Source: Acidobacteriales bacterium 59-55
GTDB lineage: Bacteria > Acidobacteriota > Terriglobia > Terriglobales > Acidobacteriaceae
Length of the DNA: 64,000 nucleotides
Direction: 5' to 3'
NCBI GenBank assembly: GCA_001897435.1
Contig: MKSV01000003.1
Location: 310,001-374,000 of the forward strand
Part shown: positions 48,103 through 57,438 of the stretch, piece by piece
Layout: each line of letters starts with the position of its first letter
Numbering within the stretch: position 1 is the first letter of the stretch
Made by a program: the position numbers and the translations under genes
Notes under the pieces: model-generated
Databases searched by the model: none
What the model saw: only the letters and a program-made list of their open reading frames with translations
Told to the model about the DNA's origin: nothing

Positions 48103-48279
48103 GGATGCCTCTCTCCGAGGATTCAGGATGATGTCTCTTCTCAGTTTAGACATCCTGAGAAGTCTGGGCGACTCATCAAAATATAAGCAGCCCGGGCAAA
48201 GGTCGGTTATGCTCTTTTATCAGAATGCGGGCGGCGAATACGAAGATTCGATCCTCGTCCTGAAAAGGAATCAACAATC

Positions 48280-48636
48280 ATGCTCCGATTATTTCTGCAC
48301 TGGATTTTGAATGCCCTGGCCCTGCTGATTGTGTCCCACTTCGTAACAGGCTTCCATATCAGCGGCATCGTCTCCGCCCTGATCGCGGTCATCATCATCG
48401 GCCTCTTCAACGCGACGCTGGGCCTCTTCCTCAAGATCATCACGCTGCCGCTGGGCATCCTGACCTTCGGAATCTTCTTTCTGGTCATTAATGCAGTGAT
48501 TCTGTGGTTCTCAAGCAAGTTCGTGCCGGGCTTCGCCGTGACAACCTTCAGCGCCGCGTTTTGGGGCGCGCTCGCGCTTGCAGTGCTGCATCTGTTGTTT
48601 GGCTTTTTCGGCGCCGCAAAGAAAAGTCGCCCATAG
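48280..48636 (+). CDS. Phage-holin-family small membrane protein (YvlD-like)
   Basis: 118 residues with four hydrophobic helices, including VSALIAVIIIGLFNATLGLFLKIITLPLGILTFGIFFLVINAVILWFSSKFVPGF, the conserved core of the holin-4 superfamily/DUF360 group. Despite the name these are chromosomal membrane proteins, not lysis proteins; no phage genes are nearby. AAGGA lies upstream of the ATG. Monogenic. Confidence 0.9.
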   Translation: MLRLFLHWILNALALLIVSHFVTGFHISGIVSALIAVIIIGLFNATLGLFLKIITLPLGILTFGIFFLVINAVILWFSSKFVPGFAVTTFSAAFWGALALAVLHLLFGFFGAAKKSRP

Positions 48637-48710
48637 TTTGTTTTTACAGAGGATCGTTTGGGGTGAACTGGATGGACAGCCATCGTTCTGCTGAGAGATG
48701 ACGGCGCATG

Positions 48711-48751
48711 AAAAAGCCTTCCGGCTCGTCGTATGACGATCGCCGGAAGGC
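48711..48751 (-). terminator. Intrinsic terminator of the PEP-CTERM gene
   Basis: GCCTTCCGGC (48716-48725) pairs with GCCGGAAGGC (48742-48751). The five As at 48711-48715 become a T-run after the stem on the minus strand. Confidence 0.85.
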
Positions 48752-48778
48752 ATTGAATGTAACGAATCGAGCTGAGAC

Positions 48779-49408
48779 TCAGGCAGCGAGACGGCGCCGG
48801 ATGGCACCAGCCGCACCGAGAATGCCCGTGCCGAGCAGGATCAGGGAAGACGGTTCAGGAACTGAGCTGATCGTGCCCGGGTCACTGATAGCGGATTCTC
48901 CCGTCCTTCCCGCACTGTTCATAATGTCTGCAGCGAAGTAGTAACCGCTGCCGTTCGCGACAAAATCATCGTAGTCGATTCCCAGAGTGTTGGTGATCGT
49001 AAAGACAAGGGGGCCGTCGTTGTGCGCACTGGCGCCATTGCCGGGATTGTCGATGAAATAGTTGAATGTCCCCAAAGCAGGACCATTCGTTCCGGTAGAG
49101 GTAAGGTTCACGTCTCCCGCAGTCCAGGGCGAACTCAGACCCGAGATGGAGATCGTGGGAGCGCCATCCAGGTTGAATGCGAACCCAGGGTGATTTCCCG
49201 AACCGGTGTTAACAAAATACTGAGCGCCGTTCGTCAAACTCACCGTTACCTGCATGTTGTTCGAGTCAACCTGATGAAGATTGACGTCGAAGCAGCACAT
49301 ACCAGCCTGGGAGCCTGTAAAGAGTGAATCCGCTTTCGCGCTTGTGGCAGTAAGAGCTACCACGGCGAACGCGAGACAGACGTGGAAGAGAGACTTTTTG
49401 GTGAGCAT
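48779..49408 (-). CDS. PEP-CTERM sorting-domain protein
   Basis: 209 residues from the ATG at 49408, with AGGA about 8 bases upstream. N-terminal signal peptide (SLFHVCLAFAVVALTATSAKA), a beta-rich passenger domain of ~160 residues, then the sorting signal VPEPSSLILLGTGILGAAGAIRRR: VPEP motif, hydrophobic helix and basic tail. It should be processed by an exosortase, none of which is in this window. Its surface role is unknown. Confidence 0.93.
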   Translation of the reverse strand: MLTKKSLFHVCLAFAVVALTATSAKADSLFTGSQAGMCCFDVNLHQVDSNNMQVTVSLTNGAQYFVNTGSGNHPGFAFNLDGAPTISISGLSSPWTAGDVNLTSTGTNGPALGTFNYFIDNPGNGASAHNDGPLVFTITNTLGIDYDDFVANGSGYYFAADIMNSAGRTGESAISDPGTISSVPEPSSLILLGTGILGAAGAIRRRLAA

Positions 49409-49775
49409 GAAGAATCCTTTCAATCGCTTTCAGAGAATGACCATCATGCGGCCCCAAGCAATCATTCCAACGCTAAAGGCATCAAGTGGTTCTTTGCTGC
49501 CTTTCCTATAAGCAATTGAGTAGCCAATCATATCTGCACTACGATAACTCGATCAAAGTCAATAGATACAAACATTTGCCATATTTTTTCACTTCTCGTG
49601 GCGGTTGAGTGGAGATATCTCTCTGGGAAAATCTTTGCGCATTAAGTGACATCAAATTCCCATCATGAGCGTCAGCTTTCAACGCGCCAGAAGGAGAGTT
49701 TCTCGTAAATAACTGACAATCAAGAGATAGAGGACAATTCGATACGAATAGCCTTCGGTTGCCTATCGCCGTGCC
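49409..49775. promoter_or_regulatory. 367-base AT-richer region between pheS and the PEP-CTERM gene
   Basis: No convincing gene. The region is noticeably AT-rich compared with its neighbours and should carry the PEP-CTERM promoter on the minus strand and the 3' end of the pheS transcript. Short frames here lack ribosome sites. Confidence 0.45.
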
Positions 49776-50891
49776 CTAAGCGAACTGTTCCAGAAACCTC
49801 ATATCTCCCGAATAAAACTGCCCGATATCGGAGATGCCGTGCTGAATCATGGCAATGCGTTCGACCCCCATGCCAAAGGCGAAGCCGGTGATACGGTCGG
49901 GGTTGTAAGCATCGTCGTCGAGGCCCAGCTTGCGTCGCTCTTCCGTCACGCTGGCGAAGACCGCAGGGTCGACCATTCCGCAACCGAGAAGCTCTATCCA
50001 TCCTGAATGCTTACACTTACGGCAACCCTTCCCTCCGCAGAAGATGCAGGAGATCTGAACGTCCGCCGAGGGTTCCGTGAACGGAAAGAAGCTGGGAAAG
50101 AAGCGCGTCTTGACGTCCGAACCGAAAAGCGCCTTCATCGCATGATCGAGCGTTCCCTTCAGGTCGGAGAAGGTGATGTTCGTGTCGACGCAAAGCCCCT
50201 CCACCTGGTGGAAGATCGGCGAATGGGTTGCGTCGGCGGCATCGTTGCGATGCACCTTGCCGGGAATGACGATGCGGATCGGCGGAGCCTGCGCCACCAT
50301 CGTCCTGATCTGGACAGGTGAGGTATGCGTGCGCATCAGCAGTCGGTCGCGACCGGGTTTTGAGCCCTGATCGGCAATCTGAAGGGTGTCCTGCGTATCG
50401 CGCGCCGGATGGTTGGGAGGAAAGTTCAGCGCCTCGAAGTTGTAAAAGTCGCTCTCCACCTGCGGGCCGAGGTTGGTCGAGTAGCCAAGATGATGGAAGA
50501 CCTGAACGATCTCGTGCATCGTCTTCAACAGTGGATGGGCAATGCCTGGCTGCCGAACCGATCCGGGCAGGGTAATGTCGATTCCCCGCGCCGCCGTCGC
50601 GCCGGCCGCAGCCACCGGAGCTTCCAACGCTGCTTCAATCTGTTGCTTGAGCTGGTTGAACCGAATGCCAAGCGGCTTGCGCGCCTCTGCCGGGGCGGAC
50701 TTGAGCCAGGCCTCGCTGATGAGCTTCAGCCGGCCCTGCTTCCTTCCCAGCCATTGCAGCCGGAAGGCCTCCTGCGCGTCGGAGGTGTCGAGAGACGAGG
50801 TTCCGCTGCGAACCTCATCGACAACGGCGGCGAAGGCCCGGTCGAGGGCAGCTTCGTCGTAGGTCAGGAGCTGGGGGATAGCGTCGTTCAT
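49776..50891 (-). CDS. pheS: Phenylalanine-tRNA ligase alpha subunit
   Basis: Catalytic subunit of PheRS. About 371 residues from the ATG at 50891; a GTG three codons upstream is possible. N-terminal coiled-coil, then class II motifs: motif 1 around HPLLKTMHEIVQVFHHLGYSTNLGPQVESDFYNFEALN, motif 2 TSPVQIRTM ... VHRNDAADATHSPIFHQVEG and motif 3 GFAFGMGVERIAMI. Before the GCGMVDPAVF stretch lies CIFCGGKGCRKC, a four-Cys zinc-ribbon-like insertion also found in some other bacterial PheS. Not adjacent to pheT. Confidence 0.95.
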   Translation of the reverse strand: MNDAIPQLLTYDEAALDRAFAAVVDEVRSGTSSLDTSDAQEAFRLQWLGRKQGRLKLISEAWLKSAPAEARKPLGIRFNQLKQQIEAALEAPVAAAGATAARGIDITLPGSVRQPGIAHPLLKTMHEIVQVFHHLGYSTNLGPQVESDFYNFEALNFPPNHPARDTQDTLQIADQGSKPGRDRLLMRTHTSPVQIRTMVAQAPPIRIVIPGKVHRNDAADATHSPIFHQVEGLCVDTNITFSDLKGTLDHAMKALFGSDVKTRFFPSFFPFTEPSADVQISCIFCGGKGCRKCKHSGWIELLGCGMVDPAVFASVTEERRKLGLDDDAYNPDRITGFAFGMGVERIAMIQHGISDIGQFYSGDMRFLEQFA

Positions 50892-50966
50892 GGTGGGCAC
50901 AGATTAAAGATAAATGACCGCAGAGATCACTGAGGCCATTTCACGAGAGGCGTGTCTCGGAGCCGC

Positions 50967-52763
50967 CTAAGCCAGAGTAGGCTCGCTCAGCAGCGCGTCG
51001 AGGGCAGGCGCTTTGACCGGCGATGTGGGAGTAGCCGCTTCGGAGACAACCGTAGTCGGAAAGTAGGCGTTGCGGAAGTACTGCATCACCATCCGGTGCG
51101 TATTGAAGAAGGTGCCGTTGATAGCGATGCAGTGCTGCTGCATCCGCGCCCAAGCGGCAGGGTTCGCATACATCGGCGCGATGCGTTGCTCCAGCTTGTC
51201 GTAGAGGCAGGCGGCCTCGGCGGCCTCGGTTTCGGCGTCGTCGATGGCCCAGCCGGTAACGTTTTCGGCGCAGCCCTCGATCCACCAGCCATCAAGAACA
51301 GAGAGGGACGGGACACCGTTCAGCGCAGCCTTCATGCCGGAGGTACCCGAAGCTTCATAAGGACGGCGCGGAGTATTGACCCAGACGTCTACCCCCTGGG
51401 TGAGCAGGCCGCCGAGTTCCCAGTCGTAGTTCTCCAGATAGAGAATCTTGAGGGCGTTGGAGTTGAGATGAGCGGCGGCAGCGAAGACGTCGCGAATCAG
51501 CCCTTTACCGGCAGCGTCGGCAGGATGAGCCTTGCCCGCATACAGAATCTGGAGGCCGCCGATCTTCTCGGCAATGGCAACCAGACGGGCCGGATCTTCG
51601 AGCAGCAGGCTGGCGCGCTTGTAGGTAGCGACGCGGCGGGCGAAACCCAGGGTGAGAACAGAGGGATTGAAGTGCTGGCCGGTGCGTTTTGCCACAACGT
51701 CGAACAGTCGCTGCTTGCCTTTGACGTGACAGGCCGAGATTCGGGCAGGGTCGATGCCGTAGACGGACCGGAAGTACTGGTTGTCCGTGCGCCAGTTGGA
51801 GATCTCGGCGTCGAGCAGCTCCTGAAAGGGCTTCGACACCCAGGTGGCGGCGTGAACGCCGTTAGTGATGGAGTGGACTTTGTAGTCCGGGAACATTAGC
51901 TGGGAGACCTTGCCGTGTTGCATGGCGACGCCATTGACGTAGCGCGAAAAGCGCAGCGCGATGTAGGTCATGTTCATCAAGCCGTTGTGCAGGCAATCTG
52001 CCCTCTCGATGGCAGAGGCGCGCTCGTGGCCCAGCACCTGGTACATGTGGTCGAGGCCGAACTGGTCGTGGCCGGCAGGAACAGGAGTGTGCGTGGTGAA
52101 GACGCACTGGCAACGGACAGCTTCGAGGTCGATCTCTTGCGCCTCGCGGAGGGGGTTGCCGGAGAGATGCTCTTCGAGCAGGCCTATGCTGAGAAGGGCT
52201 GCATGGCCCTCATTCATGTGATAAACGCTGGGCTTGCAGCCGAGCGCCTGAAGCATGGCGACGCCGCCGAGGCCGAGAACGGCCTCCTGGCAGAGGCGAT
52301 AGTAAGTGTCGCCTCCGTAGAGGTGGTCGGTAAGGTGGCGATCCCACTCGTCGTTGCCTTCAACATCCGTGTCGAGCAGAAAGACGGGGATAATGTGTCC
52401 GGTAACGCCGGTGACGTCGAAACGCCAGGCGCGAACGAGGAGTTCGCGGCCTTGTACTGTGAGCGTGACGATCCGGTTGGCACTGGGCAACATCGTTTCC
52501 GGCGACCACGGGACATCGACTTCGGTCTGCTGGCCCTGATCGTCCAGGTTTTGGCGAAAGTAGCCGCGGCGATGGACAAGAGAGATGGCAACCATGGGGC
52601 GGCAGGTATCGGCCGCAGAGCGCAACGTATCGCCCGCCAACATCCCCAGGCCACCGGAATAGGTGGGCAGGGCAGGAGAAAGGGCTATCTCCATGGAAAA
52701 GTAGGCGATGCTGCGAGAGGAAAGGTCGGGTGCGGCGGTGGTGAGCGCGTTGGAAAGGCTCAA
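50967..52763 (-). CDS. glgP: Alpha-glucan phosphorylase (GT35, short type)
   Basis: Phosphorolyses glycogen or maltodextrin to glucose 1-phosphate using PLP. 598 residues from TTG at 52763, with AAAAGGAAA 7-8 bases upstream. The frame continues to 52856 without conserved sequence. RSIAYFSMEIALSPALPTYSGGLGMLAGD and the conserved ENYDWELGGLLTQGVDVWVNTPRRPYEASGTSGMKAALNG are diagnostic; the latter holds the PLP-site region. The short type lacks parts of the classical regulatory N-terminus. It pairs functionally with the GH15 enzyme at 3509-5992. Confidence 0.93.
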   Translation of the reverse strand: MSLSNALTTAAPDLSSRSIAYFSMEIALSPALPTYSGGLGMLAGDTLRSAADTCRPMVAISLVHRRGYFRQNLDDQGQQTEVDVPWSPETMLPSANRIVTLTVQGRELLVRAWRFDVTGVTGHIIPVFLLDTDVEGNDEWDRHLTDHLYGGDTYYRLCQEAVLGLGGVAMLQALGCKPSVYHMNEGHAALLSIGLLEEHLSGNPLREAQEIDLEAVRCQCVFTTHTPVPAGHDQFGLDHMYQVLGHERASAIERADCLHNGLMNMTYIALRFSRYVNGVAMQHGKVSQLMFPDYKVHSITNGVHAATWVSKPFQELLDAEISNWRTDNQYFRSVYGIDPARISACHVKGKQRLFDVVAKRTGQHFNPSVLTLGFARRVATYKRASLLLEDPARLVAIAEKIGGLQILYAGKAHPADAAGKGLIRDVFAAAAHLNSNALKILYLENYDWELGGLLTQGVDVWVNTPRRPYEASGTSGMKAALNGVPSLSVLDGWWIEGCAENVTGWAIDDAETEAAEAACLYDKLEQRIAPMYANPAAWARMQQHCIAINGTFFNTHRMVMQYFRNAYFPTTVVSEAATPTSPVKAPALDALLSEPTLA

Positions 52764-52927
52764 GTGGTATTTCCTTTTCTCATCCGAATCGTGACGAATG
52801 CCAGAATTCGAGTGCCAGCCAAGGGCATTAAATCCGCTCAGCCGCTGAGAATACAATTTCCGGAATGAATCTTCCTAAATCCGAATAGCGGCTAGTTTAT
52901 CAAACATGCAAGGTGGAAAAGAGGGAT

Positions 52928-54310
52928 TCAATTTGGTTCCAAAGCTGTATTGACGGCCACTGACATGCTTGCGGCTGTAAGGCGTTCCCATATCTGGTCG
53001 ATCCACTTAAGGTGCTCGGGCTTCATCAGGACCGAGCGCAGGCAGGTAACAGTCTCCGTTTGTGGAGCTTGCCGCCAGCAAGCCGGAGAAAAGAACCGGA
53101 CTGGAAGCTGTGCGAGAGCGAGGTGGAGATCGCGTCGCGCAGCTTCTTCGAAGACCCGCTGAGCGAAGACAGAAGATAGCGCAGGTGTTGAAGCCCTTAC
53201 TGTCCAGAAGACAATATCCAGCTCCGGAGGAAATATCGGGGCGGCAAAACCTGGATTGGCAACGATGCGACGGTGAAGTTCGAGGGCAGCCGTGAGGCTG
53301 GATTCGAGGTTCCGGGCAAAAATGCCGCCCTCAGTATAGGGCAGCAGTTGCTGGGTGGCCCAGAGAGCGACGGCGGAGGCTCCGGCGCGGGAGCATTCAA
53401 GCGAGATCTCGCCGAGGTGGAGGTCCTTCGACGAGAAATAAGTATAGGGAGAGTCGTGTTTATAGAAACGCCCCACGGACGGATCGCGGAAGAGGACTGA
53501 GCCGCAGCCGTAGGGTTGAAGGCCATGCTTGTGGGGATCAATGACGATGGAGTCGACCTGCTGGACAGCATCAAAGGCAGCGCGCGCTTCGGGAGAGAGA
53601 TTGCCTGCGAGAGTGAAATAGCCTCCGTAGGCGGCATCGACGTGGATGCGGAAGCGGTGGCGCTGCCGGAGTTTCAGAATCTCATCGAGCGGATCGACGG
53701 TGCCGGTAGCCGTCGTGCCCAGGGTGACGACAACGGTCCCGATCTCTTCGGTTTGGAGGATATCTTCGAGGGCCTGAAGGTCGATGCGGCCAGTCTCGTC
53801 CGATGGAATGGCAATGAAGGGCAGACCGAGGACGCCGGAGATTCGGCTATGGGTGTAGTGAGCCTGATCGGAGGCGGCAATCGCCTTGCCGGGAGCGAGT
53901 TGGCCTGCGATCCAGAGGGCTTCGAGGTTGGCGAAGGTTCCGCCGCTGGTGAGGTGGCCGAGATGCTGGGGCCAGTGGAACATCTTTGCCAGGGCGGCAA
54001 CGGCCTCGATCTCCATGGCAGAACTGGCGCGGCCACCGTCGAGGGCATGGTTGTTGGGATTGACGGACATGGCCAGCGCGTAGGCAGCGCGGGCGATGGG
54101 GTGCGGCGGCTTGAGCATCTGCCCGGCGTAGAGCGGATGAGCGTAAGGATAGTTGTCGCGGAGCTTTACGGCCACGTCGCTAAGGATGGCTGACACGGCC
54201 TCCCCCATGGCAGGCGTGGGGTTCGCGGGAAGGCCGGTAAACCCATCGTCGAGACGGCGCTGGGCTTCGGCGAGGAGTCTGAAGAAGCCGTCTAGTAGTT
54301 CGGCCGACAT
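52928..54310 (-). CDS. PLP-dependent group II amino acid decarboxylase
   Basis: 460 residues, fold-type I. DPHKHGLQPYGCG near residue 265 contains the PLP Lys. HLTSGGTFANLEAL (TSGGTxAN) binds the phosphate, and HVDAAYGGYF carries the Asp that contacts the pyridine ring. The family includes glutamate, aromatic and diaminobutyrate decarboxylases and related lyases; the substrate cannot be chosen from sequence. It starts 3 bases after the stop of the small membrane protein gene, so the two are probably coupled. Confidence 0.9.
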   Translation of the reverse strand: MSAELLDGFFRLLAEAQRRLDDGFTGLPANPTPAMGEAVSAILSDVAVKLRDNYPYAHPLYAGQMLKPPHPIARAAYALAMSVNPNNHALDGGRASSAMEIEAVAALAKMFHWPQHLGHLTSGGTFANLEALWIAGQLAPGKAIAASDQAHYTHSRISGVLGLPFIAIPSDETGRIDLQALEDILQTEEIGTVVVTLGTTATGTVDPLDEILKLRQRHRFRIHVDAAYGGYFTLAGNLSPEARAAFDAVQQVDSIVIDPHKHGLQPYGCGSVLFRDPSVGRFYKHDSPYTYFSSKDLHLGEISLECSRAGASAVALWATQQLLPYTEGGIFARNLESSLTAALELHRRIVANPGFAAPIFPPELDIVFWTVRASTPALSSVFAQRVFEEAARRDLHLALAQLPVRFFSPACWRQAPQTETVTCLRSVLMKPEHLKWIDQIWERLTAASMSVAVNTALEPN

Positions 54311-54313
54311 GAG

Positions 54314-54607
54314 CTAGAACTCGTGGGTGATGAAGCCGAACTTCATGACATATCCGAGAATGACAGCAAGCACAAAGGCGATAGTCGTCCAGGTGACCTG
54401 GCAGAGGCGCTTCACCAGAGTCTCGATGATGACGATCACTATATAGAGAGCCAGGGTGATGAGAATTCCGTCAAGAATGAAGATGCGGCTATAGGTCGGC
54501 GTCGCGATGAGCACGCGCTCAACGTGGAAGGGCGGGAAGAGAGAGAAGATGGCATAAACCAGAAGAAACATGACGAACTGCAGGACAGTGGACAGTAACT
54601 TTTTCAT
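54314..54607 (-). CDS. Small membrane protein of unknown function
   Basis: 97 residues with three hydrophobic helices (about 5-25, 43-64, 71-92) and a GGGAAG site before the ATG. No family recognised. It lies immediately upstream of the decarboxylase gene on the same strand, which may link it to uptake or export of that enzyme's substrate or product; this is inference only. Confidence 0.72.
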   Translation of the reverse strand: MKKLLSTVLQFVMFLLVYAIFSLFPPFHVERVLIATPTYSRIFILDGILITLALYIVIVIIETLVKRLCQVTWTTIAFVLAVILGYVMKFGFITHEF

Positions 54608-54640
54608 AGGTCTTCCCGGGATGAGTTGAGCACAACGAGG

Positions 54641-55549
54641 TTATGGCTTCGCCGTGGACGATGCACCCAGTATATGGATGGTGTGAAGCCAGGTCTCGGC
54701 CAACGCGGGCCAGTGCGTGATAGGAAGTTCCGTGGGCCGGAGGCCGTAGCCATGACCTCCCTCGGCGTAGATATGCAGTTCCGCGGGAACCTTTGCCTCC
54801 TTCAGCGCCTGAAAGTAGACCAGGGCGTTCTCCTCATGCACGGGATCGTCCTCCGCCTGTAAAAGAAATGTCGGCGGGGTTTTGGAGGTGGGATCGATGC
54901 CGGCGGCGAGTTTATTGAGGGCAGGGGGCTCAGCCAGATAGCCGGGATAGATGATCAAAGCGAAGTTGGGGCGCGCGTCGATCTTCTGCTCCGGTTCGCC
55001 AGGCCGCTTGTAATCGGCGTGGTTGCTGAGGACGACCGCTAAATGGGCTCCGGCGGAGAAGCCGAGTACACCGATGCGATTCGGGTCAATATGCCACGCG
55101 GCCGCATGGGACCGAGTGATGCGCATGGCCTGCTGCGCGTCCTCAAGGTCTGCCGCGTTCTCGGGATAGTGCTTGGCAAAAGGCACACGGTACTTGACCA
55201 GCACACAGGTGACTCCGATGGAGTTCAGCCAGGTGCAAACCTCCGTCCCTTCGAGATCGTAGGCAAGGATGCGATAGCCTCCACCGGGGAAGACGACGAC
55301 CGCGGCGCCGGTGTTGACGGAATCAGCAGGCGGATAGACAGCGAGCGTCGGCTTGCTGACATTGGTCAGATGCATCAGGCGCTTTCCCGCCACCAGCCTG
55401 TCCGACGGCTTGGTGATGTCAGCTTCGGGAGCGTTGACCTGGGAGGGTTCCGGCGCGCCGTTGGGCCAGAGGGGGAGCGTTACCTTTTGCGCAGGAGCAA
55501 AAGGCGCAACGACAAGCAGAACGATGGCGAGAAAGAGAGATGTGCGCAC
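54641..55549 (-). CDS. Secreted alpha/beta-hydrolase (acetylxylan-esterase/BD-FAE-like)
   Basis: 302 residues from GTG at 55549, opening into a signal peptide (RTSLFLAIVLLVVAPFAPA). The open frame upstream crosses the dispersed hairpin and is not coding. VVVFPGGGYRIL is the oxyanion HGGG-type motif, IGVLGFSAGAHLA the nucleophile elbow, and DDPVHEENAL and EGGHGYGL supply the Asp and His. KVTLPLWPNGAPE at the N-terminus is typical of this xylan/feruloyl esterase-like group. Likely deacetylates or deferuloylates plant polymers. The start is less certain than the family. Confidence 0.85.
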   Translation of the reverse strand: MRTSLFLAIVLLVVAPFAPAQKVTLPLWPNGAPEPSQVNAPEADITKPSDRLVAGKRLMHLTNVSKPTLAVYPPADSVNTGAAVVVFPGGGYRILAYDLEGTEVCTWLNSIGVTCVLVKYRVPFAKHYPENAADLEDAQQAMRITRSHAAAWHIDPNRIGVLGFSAGAHLAVVLSNHADYKRPGEPEQKIDARPNFALIIYPGYLAEPPALNKLAAGIDPTSKTPPTFLLQAEDDPVHEENALVYFQALKEAKVPAELHIYAEGGHGYGLRPTELPITHWPALAETWLHTIHILGASSTAKP

Positions 55550-55638
55550 GGAAACATAGTAATGCCTTTGCACCGGAGGCGGCTTCCGAGATTTGCGATG
55601 AGACGAAAAACGAAAGCCGGTTGGACAGAGGTATTCGT

Positions 55639-55687
55639 CCCCATGTCCGAAAGTCCGGACATGGGGCATCCAGTCATTTACGGCTTG
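55639..55687. repeat. Dispersed intergenic hairpin module, copy 2
   Basis: CCCCATGTCC (55639-55648) and GGACATGGGG (55657-55666) are perfect 10-bp arms around an 8-base loop, followed by a tail with CATCCAGT and TACGGCTTG. Core and tail match the copy at 17365-17413. It lies between the secreted adenosine deaminase stop and the esterase start, both minus strand. Confidence 0.8.
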
Positions 55688-55718
55688 TCAAAAGATCAAA
55701 AAAATCCGGCCTCCGCTA

Positions 55719-57344
55719 TTAGAGCGTCTGCTCAAAGACCCGGTAGCGGCGCTCCAACTCCCATTGCTGCACTGCCTTTTCGCTAGATTTAAGGAAGGCT
55801 TGACACTTCGTAGATGGCTTTTCGGCTCCGGGAGACTGGGACGCGCACGCGGTATTCAGGCGAGTGAAGGTGTCAGGCTTCTGCCACAGGCTGGGGCCGG
55901 GGAGGAAGCTGTGCTCCAGTGAGGTTCGGGCCATGTTTTTGAGATCGATGTAAGTGAGGTTGAAGTCGCGGGCGGCGCGGGTGTACTCGTTGGTGAGGTC
56001 GATACGGGAGACGCCCTCGTCGTCGGTGGAGAGGGCTACGGGAACGCGAGCGGCGCGGTAGAGGGGCAACGGATGATGAGCGGCATCGACTCCGAGGATG
56101 ACGTCGTTGGAGGTGAGGTTGATTTCGACCATGACGTGACGGGCGGCCATCTCCTTTAATAGAGCGTCGGGATTGTCTTCATACATGACGTCGACACCAT
56201 GGCCGATTCGCTCGGCGTGGCCCAGCTCGACGGCCTCGCGGATATGGAAGCGAAGACCGGCAGGCGGCACCATGCCGGGAGCGAGTTCGCCCGCATGGAG
56301 CGAGATGTGGACCTGCGGATAGACGCTGTGGAGATAGTTGAGCATCAGCATCTGCCGGTGATATTCGGACATGGAATAGTAGGCGTCTTCAGGCTCGACG
56401 AAGTTGATGCCGACCACGTTGGGATCGCGCGATGCCAACTCGAAGCCGAGCAGCGTCTGGGCAAAGACCTGCTGCGGAGGCGCGGCGCGGAGAACCTGGT
56501 AGATAAATCGAACCTTGACCGAGCAGGCTGGAGCGGCGGCGGGCTGGCCGCAGCGCTCGATGCGGTTGCGCGATTCAAGGATATCGGCAAACTGTCTGCT
56601 GTCGATCGCGATATCGTCGCGCAGGCCTCCGGCCAGCAGAGCGTCGCGGAGGCGAGCGAGGTCGGCAGGAGTGGTTCCGGTGGCGTCGCCCGTAGGATTG
56701 GCCGCAGGGCCGACAGGCGTAGTCGGCCAGGGAATGGTCGTACTAAGCCTGTAAGCATTGTCAAAGCTGGGCGTGTTCATGATTTCGAGATACTGTTCGT
56801 TCTGCGCAGCGGCGCGGCTGGCGATCTCGTCGAGCCATTCTCCGGCATGGGACTTCGCAATTCCGCGATAGCGGTCGAAGGTGGCGAAGAACTGGTCGTG
56901 GCCACTGATGCCGGAGCTGGGAACGAAGCTGCGCATGGAGAATGAGTCCACCAGGGCATCGTAGAGATGCTGGTCTTTGAAGACGCTGTCGGCGCGGACA
57001 TCGCCCTTGGCGCAGACAGGCTGTGGAGGAATGCTGCGTGTCGTGCCGACATTCTTTGTAAAGCTGAGGGTGGCGGAATTGACACAGAGAAGATCGGCCG
57101 CGGCGTCCTTGAGGAAGGTTTCCGCATAAACGGCGCCGGAGAAGTGCATGTGCAGGTCAGCGCCCTTCGGCATTCCGGCAAGGAAGGCGCGAAGCTGCAA
57201 CTGATTTTTCCGGGCGGCGTTGAAAGCGCGAGTGGCTCGCTGTTCCTGCTCGGTCCGCGATGATTTAGAGGCGGAATGAGCGGGTACAGCTGAAAGGAGG
57301 CAGACAAAGACGGCAAGGACGAAGCTTGTGGTGGAACGCAGCAT
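55719..57344 (-). CDS. Secreted adenosine deaminase-like protein (ADGF/CECR1 type)
   Basis: 541 residues with a signal peptide (STTSFVLAVFVCLLSAVPAHSA) and an AGGAAG site upstream. The amidohydrolase motifs are GADLHMHFSGAVYAETF (metal His pair), ISLHAGELAPGM, ERIGHGVDVMYED and ALSTDDEGVSR (metal Asp). The exported location, long N-terminus and Cys-containing loop are reminiscent of adenosine-deaminase growth-factor proteins. It could salvage extracellular adenosine. It is distinct from the cytosolic homologue at 37161-38204. Confidence 0.9.
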   Translation of the reverse strand: MLRSTTSFVLAVFVCLLSAVPAHSASKSSRTEQEQRATRAFNAARKNQLQLRAFLAGMPKGADLHMHFSGAVYAETFLKDAAADLLCVNSATLSFTKNVGTTRSIPPQPVCAKGDVRADSVFKDQHLYDALVDSFSMRSFVPSSGISGHDQFFATFDRYRGIAKSHAGEWLDEIASRAAAQNEQYLEIMNTPSFDNAYRLSTTIPWPTTPVGPAANPTGDATGTTPADLARLRDALLAGGLRDDIAIDSRQFADILESRNRIERCGQPAAAPACSVKVRFIYQVLRAAPPQQVFAQTLLGFELASRDPNVVGINFVEPEDAYYSMSEYHRQMLMLNYLHSVYPQVHISLHAGELAPGMVPPAGLRFHIREAVELGHAERIGHGVDVMYEDNPDALLKEMAARHVMVEINLTSNDVILGVDAAHHPLPLYRAARVPVALSTDDEGVSRIDLTNEYTRAARDFNLTYIDLKNMARTSLEHSFLPGPSLWQKPDTFTRLNTACASQSPGAEKPSTKCQAFLKSSEKAVQQWELERRYRVFEQTL

Positions 57345-57409
57345 GGTGGCTTCCTTGACATTGCGGGAATGAGAAAGGATAGCGCGAAGAAGAGAGGAGC
57401 GGGAAACAG

Positions 57410-57438
57410 TTGGCGGCAGAGCACGGGATTGCTATACT
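57410..57438 (+). promoter_or_regulatory. Sigma-70-like promoter upstream of tRNA-Phe
   Basis: TTGGCG (57410-57415), a 17-base spacer, then TATACT (57433-57438), which matches the -10 consensus at five of six positions. It would start a transcript near 57445, giving a ~117-base leader before the tRNA. The leader contains GC-rich complementary stretches (for example CCAC with GTGG, CCCC with GGGG), so processing is expected. Confidence 0.7.

Noticed and set aside
48280..48636. Evidence of a prophage from the holin-family gene
   Set aside because: The holin-4 superfamily name covers ordinary chromosomal membrane proteins; no capsid, lysin, integrase or repressor gene is near.
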